The notes: generated by a model from the sequence alone, not told the origin. A stretch of 64,000 nt of DNA from Clostridium_AM tanneri (GCF_033659955.1 NZ_JARUJP010000004.1:1-64000); one strand, 5' to 3'. Shown: positions 8,244 through 17,870, numbered from the stretch's first letter. Translations and numbers: made by a program.

Positions 8244-10030
8244 TGGCTATAAATACTGTTAAACAGGATGAAGAATTAAAAAAATTATCTAATATAGAAG
8301 TAGGCAAAAGACTTTCTTCTTATTTAAAAGACTATAAACTAAAAGTCTTTACTGTGTCGCTGCTTTTAATATTTGTAATGGTAGTCAACCTTATAAACCC
8401 TTACCTCCTTAAAGTAGCTATAGACAAGAATATTAAAAATCATGATTTAAAGGGTTTGTTATTAATAGGTGCATTTATGCTGTTATTGAATCTCATATCA
8501 ATGACTGCTTCCTATTTCAGCACTATGAAAATGGCTTCCGTTACTAACAATATACTTTTAAAAATACGACAGGATCTTTACAGTCATATTCAAAAGTTGT
8601 CCTTTGCATTCTTTGACAACAGACCAGTAGGTAAAATACTAGCTAGGGTTATAGGTGATGTTAACGCTCTTAAAGATTTGTTTAACAACAGTGTCACCAA
8701 CTTTATTCCTCAGCTGTTAACTATTATCTGCACTGGAGCTATGATGTTTTATTTAAATGTGAAGCTAGCCCTAGCTTCCATGGTACTACTTCCTGTTCTT
8801 GGCATAAGCCTCTTTGCTATACAGATAGTCTCCAGAAGAAGATGGCAGGACTTTAGAAGAAAGCGTTCTACCTTCAACGCCTATACCCACGAGGACTTCT
8901 CAGGTATTAAGGTAGTTCAAGGTTTTTCTAATGAAGAAAAAACTTCAAAAACCTTCTTAGGCTTAGTTAAGGATATGATGAATTCCTTCATAAGTGCTGT
9001 AAAACTTAATGACTTATTCTGGCCTCTAGTGGATTTATCCTGGGGATTAGGTATGGTAATACTTTACTGGACCAGCGCCAAACTATTTACCAGCAATAGT
9101 ATAACTATGGGTACCATTATAGCCTTTACAATGTATATAGGTATGTTCTGGAGACCAATTTTAGAGATAAGTAATTTCTATAATACCTTAATAATGAACT
9201 TTGCTGCAGCGGAAAGAATATTTGAAATAATGGATGTAAACCCAGACATTATTGATGTAACTACTGCCTCAAAAATGGCTAAAATTAAGGGGCAAGTAGA
9301 ATTTAAAAATGTTACCTTTGGCTACGAGGATGGTACTGCAGTTTTGGATAGTGTAAGTTTTAAGGTTAACCCTGGTGAAACAGTAGCGTTAGTTGGAGAA
9401 ACTGGTTCTGGAAAAACTACCATTGTAAATCTAGTGAGCCGCTTCTATGACACACAAGGCGGAGAGGTTTTAATAGATGGAAAAAATGTTAAAAATGTAG
9501 AACTAGAGTCTTTAAGAAGCCAAATGGGTATTATGCTTCAGGACACCTTCCTATTCTCCACAACTATTAAGGAAAATATAAGATACGGTAAGCTTGATGC
9601 CACAGAGGAAGAGGTTATTGCTGCCGCCAAAGCCGTTAATGCTCATGACTTCATAATGAGTCTAGAAAAGGGCTATGATACAGAGGTTAACGAAAGAGGC
9701 TCCAGATTGTCTGTTGGACAGAGACAGCTTATTTCTTTTGCAAGAGCACTGCTAGCAAATCCGAGGATATTGATTCTAGATGAAGCTACTTCCAATATTG
9801 ATACACAAACGGAAAAGCTTGTTCAAAAAGGTATTGAAAAGCTGCTTCAAGGAAGGACCTCCTTCGTTATAGCTCATAGGCTTTCCACTATTAGGGACTG
9901 TGATAAAATTATGGTGGTTGACGATGGTAGAATAGTTGAAACAGGAACTCATGACGAACTGGTAGCGTTAAAGGGACTATATTACAATCTTTATACATCC
10001 CAATATAGATTTTTAAGCGAAGGTGCTTAA
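8243..10030 (+). CDS. Heterodimeric ABC multidrug exporter, catalytic subunit (BmrD-like)
   Basis: 595 residues with the same TMD-NBD layout. Walker A is GETGSGKTT and Walker B is ILILDEATSNID with intact catalytic Glu514. The signature is LSVGQ rather than LSGGQ. The two sequences therefore complement each other. The competent ATP site uses this Walker B and the partner's LSGGQ; the degenerate site uses the partner's Asp493 and this LSVGQ. That is the expected asymmetry of BmrCD/TM287-288-type exporters. It is shorter than Bacillus BmrD (about 670) and lacks its extra extension. A strong terminator follows at 10036. Confidence 0.92.
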   Translation: MAINTVKQDEELKKLSNIEVGKRLSSYLKDYKLKVFTVSLLLIFVMVVNLINPYLLKVAIDKNIKNHDLKGLLLIGAFMLLLNLISMTASYFSTMKMASVTNNILLKIRQDLYSHIQKLSFAFFDNRPVGKILARVIGDVNALKDLFNNSVTNFIPQLLTIICTGAMMFYLNVKLALASMVLLPVLGISLFAIQIVSRRRWQDFRRKRSTFNAYTHEDFSGIKVVQGFSNEEKTSKTFLGLVKDMMNSFISAVKLNDLFWPLVDLSWGLGMVILYWTSAKLFTSNSITMGTIIAFTMYIGMFWRPILEISNFYNTLIMNFAAAERIFEIMDVNPDIIDVTTASKMAKIKGQVEFKNVTFGYEDGTAVLDSVSFKVNPGETVALVGETGSGKTTIVNLVSRFYDTQGGEVLIDGKNVKNVELESLRSQMGIMLQDTFLFSTTIKENIRYGKLDATEEEVIAAAKAVNAHDFIMSLEKGYDTEVNERGSRLSVGQRQLISFARALLANPRILILDEATSNIDTQTEKLVQKGIEKLLQGRTSFVIAHRLSTIRDCDKIMVVDDGRIVETGTHDELVALKGLYYNLYTSQYRFLSEGA

Positions 10031-10035
10031 AAAAG

Positions 10036-10073
10036 GAGGTTATACCCTTTTTTAAAAGTGGTATAACCTCTTT
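10036..10073. terminator. Terminator after the ABC exporter operon
   Basis: An 11-bp perfect stem (GAGGTTATACC at 10036-10046 with 10060-10070) and a T-rich loop are followed by TTTCTTT. Confidence 0.85.
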
Positions 10074-10112
10074 CTTTAATCCCTACAAAACAAATAATAT
10101 CTTCTTCAATTG

Positions 10113-12068
10113 TTAATATAAGCAATGCATCTCCTCCTCTGCCCTATCCCAATTCACAACATAAGCTTGCCCTTTAGAACAGAAAATTGAAGAGGATGTA
10201 TATTCAGGATCTGCATTTTTGTTATAGTTAATCTTTTCAATAATCTCTTCTTTATTATGGCAGTGACTGTAACCGCCAAAAACTAAACTTAAAGTGCCCT
10301 TTCCACCTGTAAAGGAAGCTAACTCAGTACTATAATTCATAAAGGTGGCTACTGGTACCTTACCTGTTAAAATAGCCTTATCCCCTATGATCTTAGGGGG
10401 CTGAAAGTTTCCATTAGCCTTTTCTAGGTCAGATAAAACTCTTCCCATGTGGTCTAGAGAAACCTTAATCTTGAAGCTGTAATAAGGTTCTAACAAAACA
10501 TTTTTTGCTTTTTCCAATCCCTGTCTTAGAGCCCTGTAAGCAGCTTCTCTAAAATCACCACCAGAGGTATGTTTATTGTGAGCTCTTCCTGTTAATAAGG
10601 TAATCTTTACATCTGTTAGCGGCGAACCAGTAAGCAGTCCATGATGTTCCCTTTCAAAAATGTGATGACCAATTAAATTTTGGTTACCAGTTGTTAAATG
10701 GTCTGGGTGACAGAGATTCTCAAAGATTATTCCACTGTTCCTCTCGCCAGGCTCTAATTTAAGATGAACCTCAGCATAATGACCTAAGGGTTCAAAATGA
10801 CCACAGCCCTTTACCACTGATTCTATAGTTTCCTTATAAAGAATTTCTGGCCTTCCAAAGGATACATTTAAATTGAATCTTTCTCTAATCAGCTCCTCTA
10901 GTATCTGCAGCTGAATAATTCCCATAACACTAATTTGGAGCTCTTGAAGACTTTCTTCCCAGGTTACATTTAAAGAAGGGTCTTCTGCTTCCAATATTCT
11001 AAAACACCGTAAAATTTCCTTTATATTTAGAGAAGGATCAAATATCACTTTAGATTTTAAAGTAGGCACCATTTCATAAACTGCTTTTTCCCTTAATATT
11101 CCTAGGCCATCACCAGCGGAAGCATTAGATAATCCTGTTACTGCAAAAATTTCTCCAGCATATACCTCATCCACAGCGTTAAATTTATTTCCATTATAAA
11201 CTCTAATACCAGTTATTTTCTCACAAATTTTTTCTTCTGCATCACCATAGCACAGTTCCTCTCTTACCTTCAACCTTCCACTTAAAGCCTTTATATAGGT
11301 CACCCTCGTACCATTTACATCATGACCAATTTTATACACTCTTCCTGAAAAATCGCCTTCTTTATAATACTTTGTAAGGGTCAATTTATCTAATTTCTCT
11401 AGAAAACTTACAATGCCTATATCTTGAAGAGCAGAACCATTGCAGCATGGAAAAAGCTTATTCTCCTTAATCATAGTCCTCATGGAGTTTAGCCATAGAT
11501 CAAAGTGGAAATTATCCTCCATATATCTTTCAAGAAGCTCTTCATCTCTTTCAGCAATAAATTCTACTAGTTCTTCACTCATACTAGCTTCATTAAAGGA
11601 AGTTGTTATATCACAAATATCCTTCGTTAAATTTACACGAATTTCTTCCAATACCTTTTCTAGGTCTGCACCTGCTCTATCTATTTTATTTATAAAGAAA
11701 AAGGTTGGTATATTGTGCTCTCTAAGAAGTTGCCATACCGTTTCTGTATGGCCTTCTACCCCTTCTACAGCACTGATTATTATTACGGCATAATCCATTA
11801 CCTGTATGGCTCTTTCCATTTCAGAAGAAAAGTCTACGTGTCCAGGAGTATCTATTAAATAATAATTTGAGTCATTGTAAGTCATTACTGCCTGCCCTGA
11901 AAATACAGTAATTCCTCTTTCCTTCTCTATATGGTGGCTATCCAGAAAGGCATTTTTATGATCAACCCTCCCCCTCTGTCTAATACTTTTTGTATGATAA
12001 AGCAGCTGTTCTGAAAAGGTAGTTTTACCTGCATCTACATGTGCTAGTATTCCAATGGTTTTGTTCAT
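10113..12068 (-). CDS. TetM/TetO-like ribosomal protection GTPase
   Basis: 651 residues, EF-G-like in the tetracycline ribosomal protection family. G motifs are all present: GILAHVDAGKTT (G1, about 6-17), ERGITV (G2), DTPGHVD (G3), NKID (G4) and GSALQ (G5), followed by domains II-V of EF-G type. These proteins bind the ribosome and release tetracycline from the A site. No mobile element surrounds it and its length and context look chromosomal, so it may be an intrinsic paralogue whose ability to confer resistance is untested. An AGAGGTGA site precedes the ATG. The small gene at 12108-12320 lies 39 bp upstream and may be cotranscribed. Confidence 0.85.
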   Translation of the reverse strand: MNKTIGILAHVDAGKTTFSEQLLYHTKSIRQRGRVDHKNAFLDSHHIEKERGITVFSGQAVMTYNDSNYYLIDTPGHVDFSSEMERAIQVMDYAVIIISAVEGVEGHTETVWQLLREHNIPTFFFINKIDRAGADLEKVLEEIRVNLTKDICDITTSFNEASMSEELVEFIAERDEELLERYMEDNFHFDLWLNSMRTMIKENKLFPCCNGSALQDIGIVSFLEKLDKLTLTKYYKEGDFSGRVYKIGHDVNGTRVTYIKALSGRLKVREELCYGDAEEKICEKITGIRVYNGNKFNAVDEVYAGEIFAVTGLSNASAGDGLGILREKAVYEMVPTLKSKVIFDPSLNIKEILRCFRILEAEDPSLNVTWEESLQELQISVMGIIQLQILEELIRERFNLNVSFGRPEILYKETIESVVKGCGHFEPLGHYAEVHLKLEPGERNSGIIFENLCHPDHLTTGNQNLIGHHIFEREHHGLLTGSPLTDVKITLLTGRAHNKHTSGGDFREAAYRALRQGLEKAKNVLLEPYYSFKIKVSLDHMGRVLSDLEKANGNFQPPKIIGDKAILTGKVPVATFMNYSTELASFTGGKGTLSLVFGGYSHCHNKEEIIEKINYNKNADPEYTSSSIFCSKGQAYVVNWDRAEEEMHCLY

Positions 12069-12107
12069 CTTGTCACCTCTGTCTTTTGCTATAAACCTTA
12101 CTCTCTC

Positions 12108-12320
12108 TTATTTCTTTCCTAATAAATGCTCTACTTGCCTAATATTATTTTTTATTTCCTCTATCTCTGCTTCATATTTTCTTACCGCAGCACCAGGAAC
12201 ATGTATTCCAGTTTGTCCTAGCACATGCATTCTTTCCTCCTCTACATCCTCTAAGTATTCCTTCAGTTCTAAAAGCTTTTTTTCCAATTCCCGCGAAGTC
12301 ATTTTTTCAAAGTTACCCAT
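12108..12320 (-). CDS. Small coiled-coil hypothetical protein
   Basis: 70 residues starting MGNFEKMTSREL. Two Lys/Glu-rich helices (about 6-30 and 45-68) flank a short GQTGIHVPGAAV turn, suggesting an antiparallel helical hairpin. I do not recognise the family. I chose the ATG at 12320 because AGGGGAG lies 11 bp upstream; an in-frame GTG at 12332 directly abuts that site. It is on the same strand as the TetM-like gene and 39 bp upstream, so a common transcript is likely. Function unknown. Confidence 0.6.
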   Translation of the reverse strand: MGNFEKMTSRELEKKLLELKEYLEDVEEERMHVLGQTGIHVPGAAVRKYEAEIEEIKNNIRQVEHLLGKK

Positions 12321-12444
12321 TTTAATCTTCACTCCCCTAAAAATTAAGTGATTACAGGACTTTCTTGTATTTATAGCTAAATTATACTATAGCTATAAAA
12401 CCGAAACAATGATAAGAAAAATTGAAATTTTCCTTCATTTGCTC

Positions 12445-12473
12445 TTGACAACTTTAACCATATTGTATTAATA
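12445..12473 (+). promoter_or_regulatory. Promoter of the lysine riboswitch transcript
   Basis: TTGACA at 12445-12450 and a weaker -10, TTAATA, at 12468-12473, separated by 17 bp. This places the start of transcription shortly before the riboswitch aptamer. Confidence 0.55.
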
Positions 12474-12510
12474 TTAAAAAAAATGAATAATGCCTCATCT
12501 CCTAAAGAGG

Positions 12511-12689
12511 TGAGGTAGAGGCGCGATGTCTAAAAGTAAGTATATGGAGGCTGGAAACCGGAGAAGTATACAGAAAGGAGCCATCGCCGAAATCTTAAGA
12601 ACCTAAAGCTTAAGGTTGGGTCTGCATCAAAGAGGTGCAGGACTGTCATTAGAATAACTGACCATTATTCTAATGGAGCGCTATCTCAT
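12511..12689 (+). promoter_or_regulatory. Lysine riboswitch (L box) aptamer
   Basis: The sequence carries the L-box core: GAGGTAGAGGCGCGA, then AAGTAAGTAT, GAAAGGAGCC, ATCGCCGAAAT and GGTTGGGTCTG in the family order. Helix P1 is closed by GTGAGGTAG (12511-12519) with CTATCTCAT (12681-12689). It is followed by a terminator at 12741-12769 and an amino acid permease gene. Lysine binding is expected to favour termination and so lower permease expression when lysine is plentiful. Confidence 0.92.
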
Positions 12690-12740
12690 TCTAGGTTTAA
12701 GGGGGAGGTGTAGGTATGCATACTTATATGTATAAAAGAC

Positions 12741-12769
12741 ACACTTAACAACCTGTTAGGTGTTTTTTT
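12741..12769 (+). terminator. Riboswitch-controlled terminator
   Basis: A 10-bp stem (ACACTTAACA at 12741-12750 with TGTTAGGTGT at 12754-12763, one G-U pair), a 3-nt loop and seven T residues. It lies 52 bp downstream of the lysine aptamer and 60 bp before the permease ATG. It is the expression platform by position. Confidence 0.85.
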
Positions 12770-12830
12770 GTTTCCATTTTTATAGAAAAAATGACTTTTT
12801 AGTTAAATTTAGTATGAAAGGAATGTTATA

Positions 12831-14204
12831 ATGGGTAATAATAATAAAATATCAGAACTTACAAAAATAGATACGGAACTTAAAAGAGAAATGGGACTTT
12901 TCAGTGCTGTGTCCATAATCGCTGGAATTATGATAGGATCTGGAATATTTTTTATAGGCTCCTTTGTACTTCAGCGTTCAAACAATGCTCCCGGTTTCGC
13001 TATGCTGGTTTGGCTGGCAGGAGGAGTAGTTAGTTTACTTGCAGGACTTTGCTATGCTGAACTTGGAGCAGCTATGCCAAGGTCTGGAGGAGCCTACGTT
13101 TACTTAAGAGAGGCTTTCGGTCCTTTAGTTGGTTTTCTGCAAGGCTGGACCTTCTTTTGGATTGGTGCTTCCGGCTCTATTGCAGCTCTTGCGGTAGGTC
13201 TTGGAACCTATTTTAGCAATCTGTATCCCCTATCTCCTATGGCTATAAAACTTTTTGCAGTAGCAGTTATAATTATTTTAACAGTTATAAACTGCCTGGG
13301 AATCAAATTTGGAAGCTTAATTCAAAATGTATTCATGATTGGAAAACTAATCCCTATACTAATAATTATTGCTTTAGGCTTTGCTCTTGGTGGTGAACAT
13401 AATCCTATGACAGTATCACCTGGTGCAGGGACAGGAATTGCAGGAACCTTTGCTGTAGCCTTAATAGCATCCCTTTGGGCTTATGAAGGGTGGACAAACC
13501 TTAATACAGTGGCAGAAGAAATTAAAAACCCTAGAAAAAACCTCCCACTTGCAATGATTATTGCTATAACTGGTGTTACAGCAGTTTATATGCTATTTAA
13601 CTATGCTCTTTTAAAGGTTTTACCAGTTGGTGTTATAGCTTCAAATGCAAACCCTGGTGCCGCTGCCGCAGTGAAACTTATAGGTTCTGCCGGCGGAATT
13701 TTAGTTACAATTGGAGCTTTTCTCTCTATATTTGGTTCTTGTAATGGCTGTGTACTTGCTTTTCCACGTTTGTACTACGCTATGGCAAAGGACGGTATTT
13801 TCTTTAAATGGTTTGAAAAAATTCACCCAGAATATAAAACTCCAGTACCAGCATTAATTGCTTCTGCTGTAGTATCTATATTATTGATTTTCACTGGTTC
13901 TTTCCAGCAGCTAACAACAATGGTTGTATTTTCACAGTGGATATTCTATATTCTTACTATATGCTCTGTATTTGTACTAAGAAAAAAATATCCTGATATG
14001 GAAAGACCTTATAAGGTATGGGGATATCCAATATTGCCAATTCTAGTAATATTAGTTTCTCTATTTATTTTAGTAAATACTTTAATTACAGACCCTCGCT
14101 CTTCACTAATAGGACTTATAGTTCCTATAGTAGGCGTACCTGTGTACTATGTGTTTAAAAATAGAATGAATAATGAGTCTAATAAGAAAAAAATAGAAGC
14201 ATAA
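12831..14204 (+). CDS. APC-family amino acid permease, probably lysine-related
   Basis: 457 residues with 12 membrane segments. It has the APC hallmark GIMIGSGIFFIG in helix 1 (about 31-42) and the GGAYVYLREAFG motif. Overall it resembles the SteT/LAT branch (bacterial amino acid exchangers) more than LysP. Specificity cannot be read from the protein. The upstream lysine riboswitch is the best evidence that it carries lysine or a lysine derivative. A hairpin without a T-tract at 14216-14248 separates it from the amidohydrolase gene, so partial read-through is plausible. Confidence 0.88.
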   Translation: MGNNNKISELTKIDTELKREMGLFSAVSIIAGIMIGSGIFFIGSFVLQRSNNAPGFAMLVWLAGGVVSLLAGLCYAELGAAMPRSGGAYVYLREAFGPLVGFLQGWTFFWIGASGSIAALAVGLGTYFSNLYPLSPMAIKLFAVAVIIILTVINCLGIKFGSLIQNVFMIGKLIPILIIIALGFALGGEHNPMTVSPGAGTGIAGTFAVALIASLWAYEGWTNLNTVAEEIKNPRKNLPLAMIIAITGVTAVYMLFNYALLKVLPVGVIASNANPGAAAAVKLIGSAGGILVTIGAFLSIFGSCNGCVLAFPRLYYAMAKDGIFFKWFEKIHPEYKTPVPALIASAVVSILLIFTGSFQQLTTMVVFSQWIFYILTICSVFVLRKKYPDMERPYKVWGYPILPILVILVSLFILVNTLITDPRSSLIGLIVPIVGVPVYYVFKNRMNNESNKKKIEA

Positions 14205-14215
14205 AATTATACCAT

Positions 14216-14248
14216 CCTGCAATTAAAGATTACAGCTTTAGTTGCAGG
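14216..14248 (+). other. Intergenic hairpin without T-tract
   Basis: CCTGCAATTAAAG (14216-14228) pairs with CTTTAGTTGCAGG (14236-14248). No T run follows, so it is a weak terminator at most and may instead protect or process a permease-amidohydrolase message. Confidence 0.55.
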
Positions 14249-14319
14249 GATAAATATATACTATATGACTAGTAAGGATATTAAACTATAAAAAACTTCT
14301 AAACTGGAGGTCTTAAAAT

Positions 14320-15945
14320 ATGGACTTAATAATAACAAATGGAAAAATTCACACCATGGACAGCTCTAAAGAAATTGTAGAGGCTGTTGCTGTTAAAAAT
14401 GGAAAAATAATTAAAATCGGAAAAAACAATGAGGTTTTATCCCTTAAAACTGAAAACACTGAGGTTATAGATTTAGGTGGAAAAGTAATGGTTCCAGGCT
14501 TTAACGACAGCCATATGCACCTTCTAAACTTTGCAAATAGCTTAAAAATGGTAGAGCTAAATAACTGTACCTCTATAGATGATATACTGCAAAAAACAAA
14601 GACTTTTATAGAGGAAAAAGCTATAGAGAAAGGTAAGTGGGTCTTAGGAAAGGGCTGGAACCACGATTACTTTCAAAGTGAAAAGAGATTTCCTACAAGA
14701 TATGATTTGGATAAAATATCTACGGAGCATCCAATAGTTTTAACTAGAGCCTGCATTCATATAGCAGTGGTTAACAGCAAAGCCCTTGAACTTGCTGGTA
14801 TTACAAAGGGCACTCCTCAAATTGAGGGAGGACAGTTTGATGTAGATGAAAAGGGTGAGCCTTTAGGTATTTTTAGAGAAAAGGCTCTTGCTCTTATAAA
14901 CAACAAAATTCCAAGCCCGACTTTACAAGAAGTAAAAGAGATGATAAAGGAAGCAGCAGCCTATGCTAACAGCCAAGGCCTAACCTCTATTCAATCTGAT
15001 GACTTTGGCCACATTCCAGGTGTAGATTACGATATGGTTATAAAGGCCTATAAGGAATTAAAAGATGAAAACAACCTAACCTTAAGAATATATGAACAAT
15101 ACCTTCTAAAAACTATGGATAAAGTAACAAACTTTTTAAGGGAAGGCTATATGACAGGACAGGGTGATGAGTTCTTTAAAATAGGACCTCTTAAAATATT
15201 AGTTGACGGCTCTTTAGGTGCTAGAACTGCAGCCTTATGCGCACCCTACTCTGATGACCCTTCTACCTCTGGTATATTAGTTTATACTCAAAAGGAATTG
15301 GATGAACTTATAGGAATAGCTCACAGACAAGGCATGCAGGTTGCAGTTCACTGTATCGGAGATAAACCAATGTATATGACCTTTGAAGCAATAGAAAAAG
15401 CCTTACAGGTTATTCCTAGAAAGAATCACCGCCACAGCATAGTTCACTGTCAAATAACTGATGAGACTTTACTTAACAAGTTTAAGGAACTAGATGTACT
15501 AGCTCATATTCAGCCAATCTTTATCCATTATGACTTGCATATGGTAGAAGATAGAATTGGAAAGAACAGAATGGAAAACTCCTATGCCTTTAAAACAATG
15601 CTGCAAAAAGGAATTCATATTGCACTTGGCACTGACTGCCCTGTAGAGCCACTAGATGTTATGCCTTCAATTTACTGTGCAGTAACTAGAAAGGATCTTA
15701 AAGGTTACCCAGAGGAAGGCTGGATGCCGGAGCAAAGGCTTACCGTTGAAGAAGCCCTTTATAACTACACCCTTGGAAGTGCCTATGCCTCCTTTGAAGA
15801 AAACATTAAAGGCTCTATTACAGAAGGTAAACTAGCAGACATGGTAGTTTTATCTGAGGACATTTTTCAGGTTTCTGAAGATAAAATCAAAGATATTCAA
15901 ATACAAATGACTATATTAGGTGGAAAGGTTGTCTTTAAAAGATAG
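14320..15945 (+). CDS. YtcJ-like amidohydrolase (Amidohydro_3)
   Basis: 541 residues of the metal-dependent amidohydrolase superfamily. The composite beta domain at both ends begins DLIITNGKIHTMD, and the barrel carries the metal-binding FNDSHMHL (about residues 63-70). Further metal-ligand candidates are HCIGD (about 345), HSIVHC (about 366) and GTDCPVEP (about 438). YtcJ relatives hydrolyse varied amides and the substrate cannot be deduced. CTGGAGG precedes the ATG. Its position behind a lysine-regulated permease with no clear terminator hints at a role with an imported amino acid derivative; this is inference. Confidence 0.85.
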   Translation: MDLIITNGKIHTMDSSKEIVEAVAVKNGKIIKIGKNNEVLSLKTENTEVIDLGGKVMVPGFNDSHMHLLNFANSLKMVELNNCTSIDDILQKTKTFIEEKAIEKGKWVLGKGWNHDYFQSEKRFPTRYDLDKISTEHPIVLTRACIHIAVVNSKALELAGITKGTPQIEGGQFDVDEKGEPLGIFREKALALINNKIPSPTLQEVKEMIKEAAAYANSQGLTSIQSDDFGHIPGVDYDMVIKAYKELKDENNLTLRIYEQYLLKTMDKVTNFLREGYMTGQGDEFFKIGPLKILVDGSLGARTAALCAPYSDDPSTSGILVYTQKELDELIGIAHRQGMQVAVHCIGDKPMYMTFEAIEKALQVIPRKNHRHSIVHCQITDETLLNKFKELDVLAHIQPIFIHYDLHMVEDRIGKNRMENSYAFKTMLQKGIHIALGTDCPVEPLDVMPSIYCAVTRKDLKGYPEEGWMPEQRLTVEEALYNYTLGSAYASFEENIKGSITEGKLADMVVLSEDIFQVSEDKIKDIQIQMTILGGKVVFKR

Positions 15946-15980
15946 ACGCCCCTTCTAATAACCTGCAAAGGATAAAAAAG

Positions 15981-16080
15981 TACTGAGGCATTCATTGTAA
16001 TGTAAAAGAGACTCTATAGGTGAAATACTTTTTTTCTAGTGTTCACCCCATAGGGCCCCTTTTACTGTCTCAGTATTTTT
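15981..16080. terminator. Long imperfect stem-loop between convergent genes
   Basis: TACTGAGGCA (15981-15990) pairs with TGTCTCAGTA (16066-16075) and a T run follows (16076-16080). Inside it, the segments at about 16001-16024 and 16040-16065 are also complementary over some 24 nt with mismatches. The result is a roughly 95-nt rod. It probably ends the amidohydrolase transcript. Its size is unusual for a simple terminator. Confidence 0.65.
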
Positions 16081-16196
16081 CTATTTCACTTAAGGTTCTA
16101 ATAAGCACAGCTTCACTATATATTAGCTACAGCAATTTAAACCAAGAAATTATTTCCGGTACCCTATTTAAATTTACAATTATATAGTTCACTTTA

Positions 16197-17870
16197 TCAC
16201 TCCTTTAAAGAGTATACGAAAAAGCTCATTCTAGTACCCTTCTGTAATCTTTTAATATCTATACCTTTTCCATAAATATGTTTTAACCTGTTATGTACAT
16301 TTGAAAGTCCAATTTTATTTTTTTTAATATCTCCCTCATATACCTTCTGAATAACCTCTTCAGCTATGCCCACACCATCATCTTCAACAGTTATTTTTAC
16401 TCTGTTTTCATCAAAGGTCTCTACCATAAGCTTTACAGTACCACTTCCGCTGCCTTCTAATATTCCATGTTTTATAGCATTTTCTACTATAGGCTGGATT
16501 ATAAGGTTAGGAACCTTTGTGTTTATACTGTCATCAATATCATATATAAAGTTAAGCCTATTACCAAACCTAGCCTTTTCAATTTCTATATAAGCTTTAA
16601 CCTGTTTAATTTCATCCTTAAGGGTTACAAAACTCTCTATGTTTTCTAAACTATGTCTTAAATAAGTAGATAAATCTATTATTAATTGTCTTGCTCTATC
16701 TGGACTAATTCGTATAAAGGATACAATGGTATTTAAAGCATTAAATAAAAAGTGGGGATTAATTTGAGCTTGAAGAGCCTTTAACTCTGCCCTACTTGCC
16801 ATTTCCTTTAGTTTATTTATTTTGCTGATTTCTAACTGATTAGATATTATATTAGAAAGTCCTTCTGCTAAATTTTTAATCTTGAAGGATATAGCATCTT
16901 TTTTTCTGTAATAGATTTTTAAAGTACCTGTAATTTCATCTTCATCCTTTATAGGCACTATGATTGCAGAGTTAAAAGGGCAGGTATCAGAAGTACAGTT
17001 TATTTCTTCAGAGCTGTTTAGCCATAAAATCTCTCCAGACTTCATAACCGTCTTTGTAGCCTCTGTTAAGATTTTTCCTCCTTTTTTATGATGATCTGAA
17101 CCAAGACCAACATGAGATAATATATATTCCTTATTAGTAATTGCTACTGCATCAGCGCCTACATAATCCTTTATAATATTACAAATCTTTCCTAAGGATT
17201 CCTCATTTATCTCCCTAAAATAAGGCAAAGTTTTATTAGCTATCTCTAAAGTAATTTTTGCCTGCATAGCTTCGATTTCTTCCTTTTCATCAAAAAGATT
17301 TTGAATTAAGGAAATTAAAATAGATACCCCAATTGCATTAATAAAGGCCATAGGAATATAAATTTTCTCAACTATCATAAGAGCAGAAGAAAAGGGCCTT
17401 GTTATAAGTAAAATCAAAATCATCTCCAGAGTTTCTGCAACTATTCCCCCAAATATCCCATAAATCCATCTATTTTGCTTTCTACATTTTTTGTAAATAT
17501 AAGCAGCTATTAGTCCGGATAAAACTGCATTTATAGAGCAGGGTACCGCAGTTATTCCCGCCCTGTCTATAAAAAGTCTATGTATACCAGAAATTAAGCC
17601 GGAGCCAATACCAACAAAGGGACCACATAAAATCCCTCCAGCCATTATACCAATTATTCTGCTATTAACTATAGCACCGTGTAAATCCATTCCAGTATAG
17701 GTTCCAAGAATACCAAAGCTGCCAAATATAATGGACAAAGTAACTCTATCTATGTTCTTCAGTTTATCCCTTTGAATTATATTTCGAAAGCTTCCTGACC
17801 GTGATACTATAAAGGCCAGTAGAATTATGTAGCCAAGATTATTTATTAATTTTTGAATCAAGTTTATCAA
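16197..17870 (-). CDS. LytS/YpdA-type sensor histidine kinase (orphan)
   Basis: 557 residues: a 5TMR-LYT membrane sensor (about 1-195, with the NxR...GxxxGG pattern), a GAF-like domain (about 215-350), a His_kinase domain with phospho-acceptor His373 (QAQINPHFLFNAL) and HATPase_c (IIQPIVENAIKHG, DDGVGI, GLSNVHNRL). LytS relatives sense cell-envelope or metabolite signals (pyruvate in some). The family normally pairs with a LytTR response regulator encoded next door; none is present here. The gene diverges from an ABC importer whose promoter must share the 290-bp gap. Confidence 0.9.
   Translation of the reverse strand: MINLIQKLINNLGYIILLAFIVSRSGSFRNIIQRDKLKNIDRVTLSIIFGSFGILGTYTGMDLHGAIVNSRIIGIMAGGILCGPFVGIGSGLISGIHRLFIDRAGITAVPCSINAVLSGLIAAYIYKKCRKQNRWIYGIFGGIVAETLEMILILLITRPFSSALMIVEKIYIPMAFINAIGVSILISLIQNLFDEKEEIEAMQAKITLEIANKTLPYFREINEESLGKICNIIKDYVGADAVAITNKEYILSHVGLGSDHHKKGGKILTEATKTVMKSGEILWLNSSEEINCTSDTCPFNSAIIVPIKDEDEITGTLKIYYRKKDAISFKIKNLAEGLSNIISNQLEISKINKLKEMASRAELKALQAQINPHFLFNALNTIVSFIRISPDRARQLIIDLSTYLRHSLENIESFVTLKDEIKQVKAYIEIEKARFGNRLNFIYDIDDSINTKVPNLIIQPIVENAIKHGILEGSGSGTVKLMVETFDENRVKITVEDDGVGIAEEVIQKVYEGDIKKNKIGLSNVHNRLKHIYGKGIDIKRLQKGTRMSFFVYSLKE

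Noticed and set aside
10113..12068. Acquired tetracycline resistance on a mobile element
   Set aside because: No transposase, integrase, repeats or attachment sites lie around it, so transfer is not supported here.
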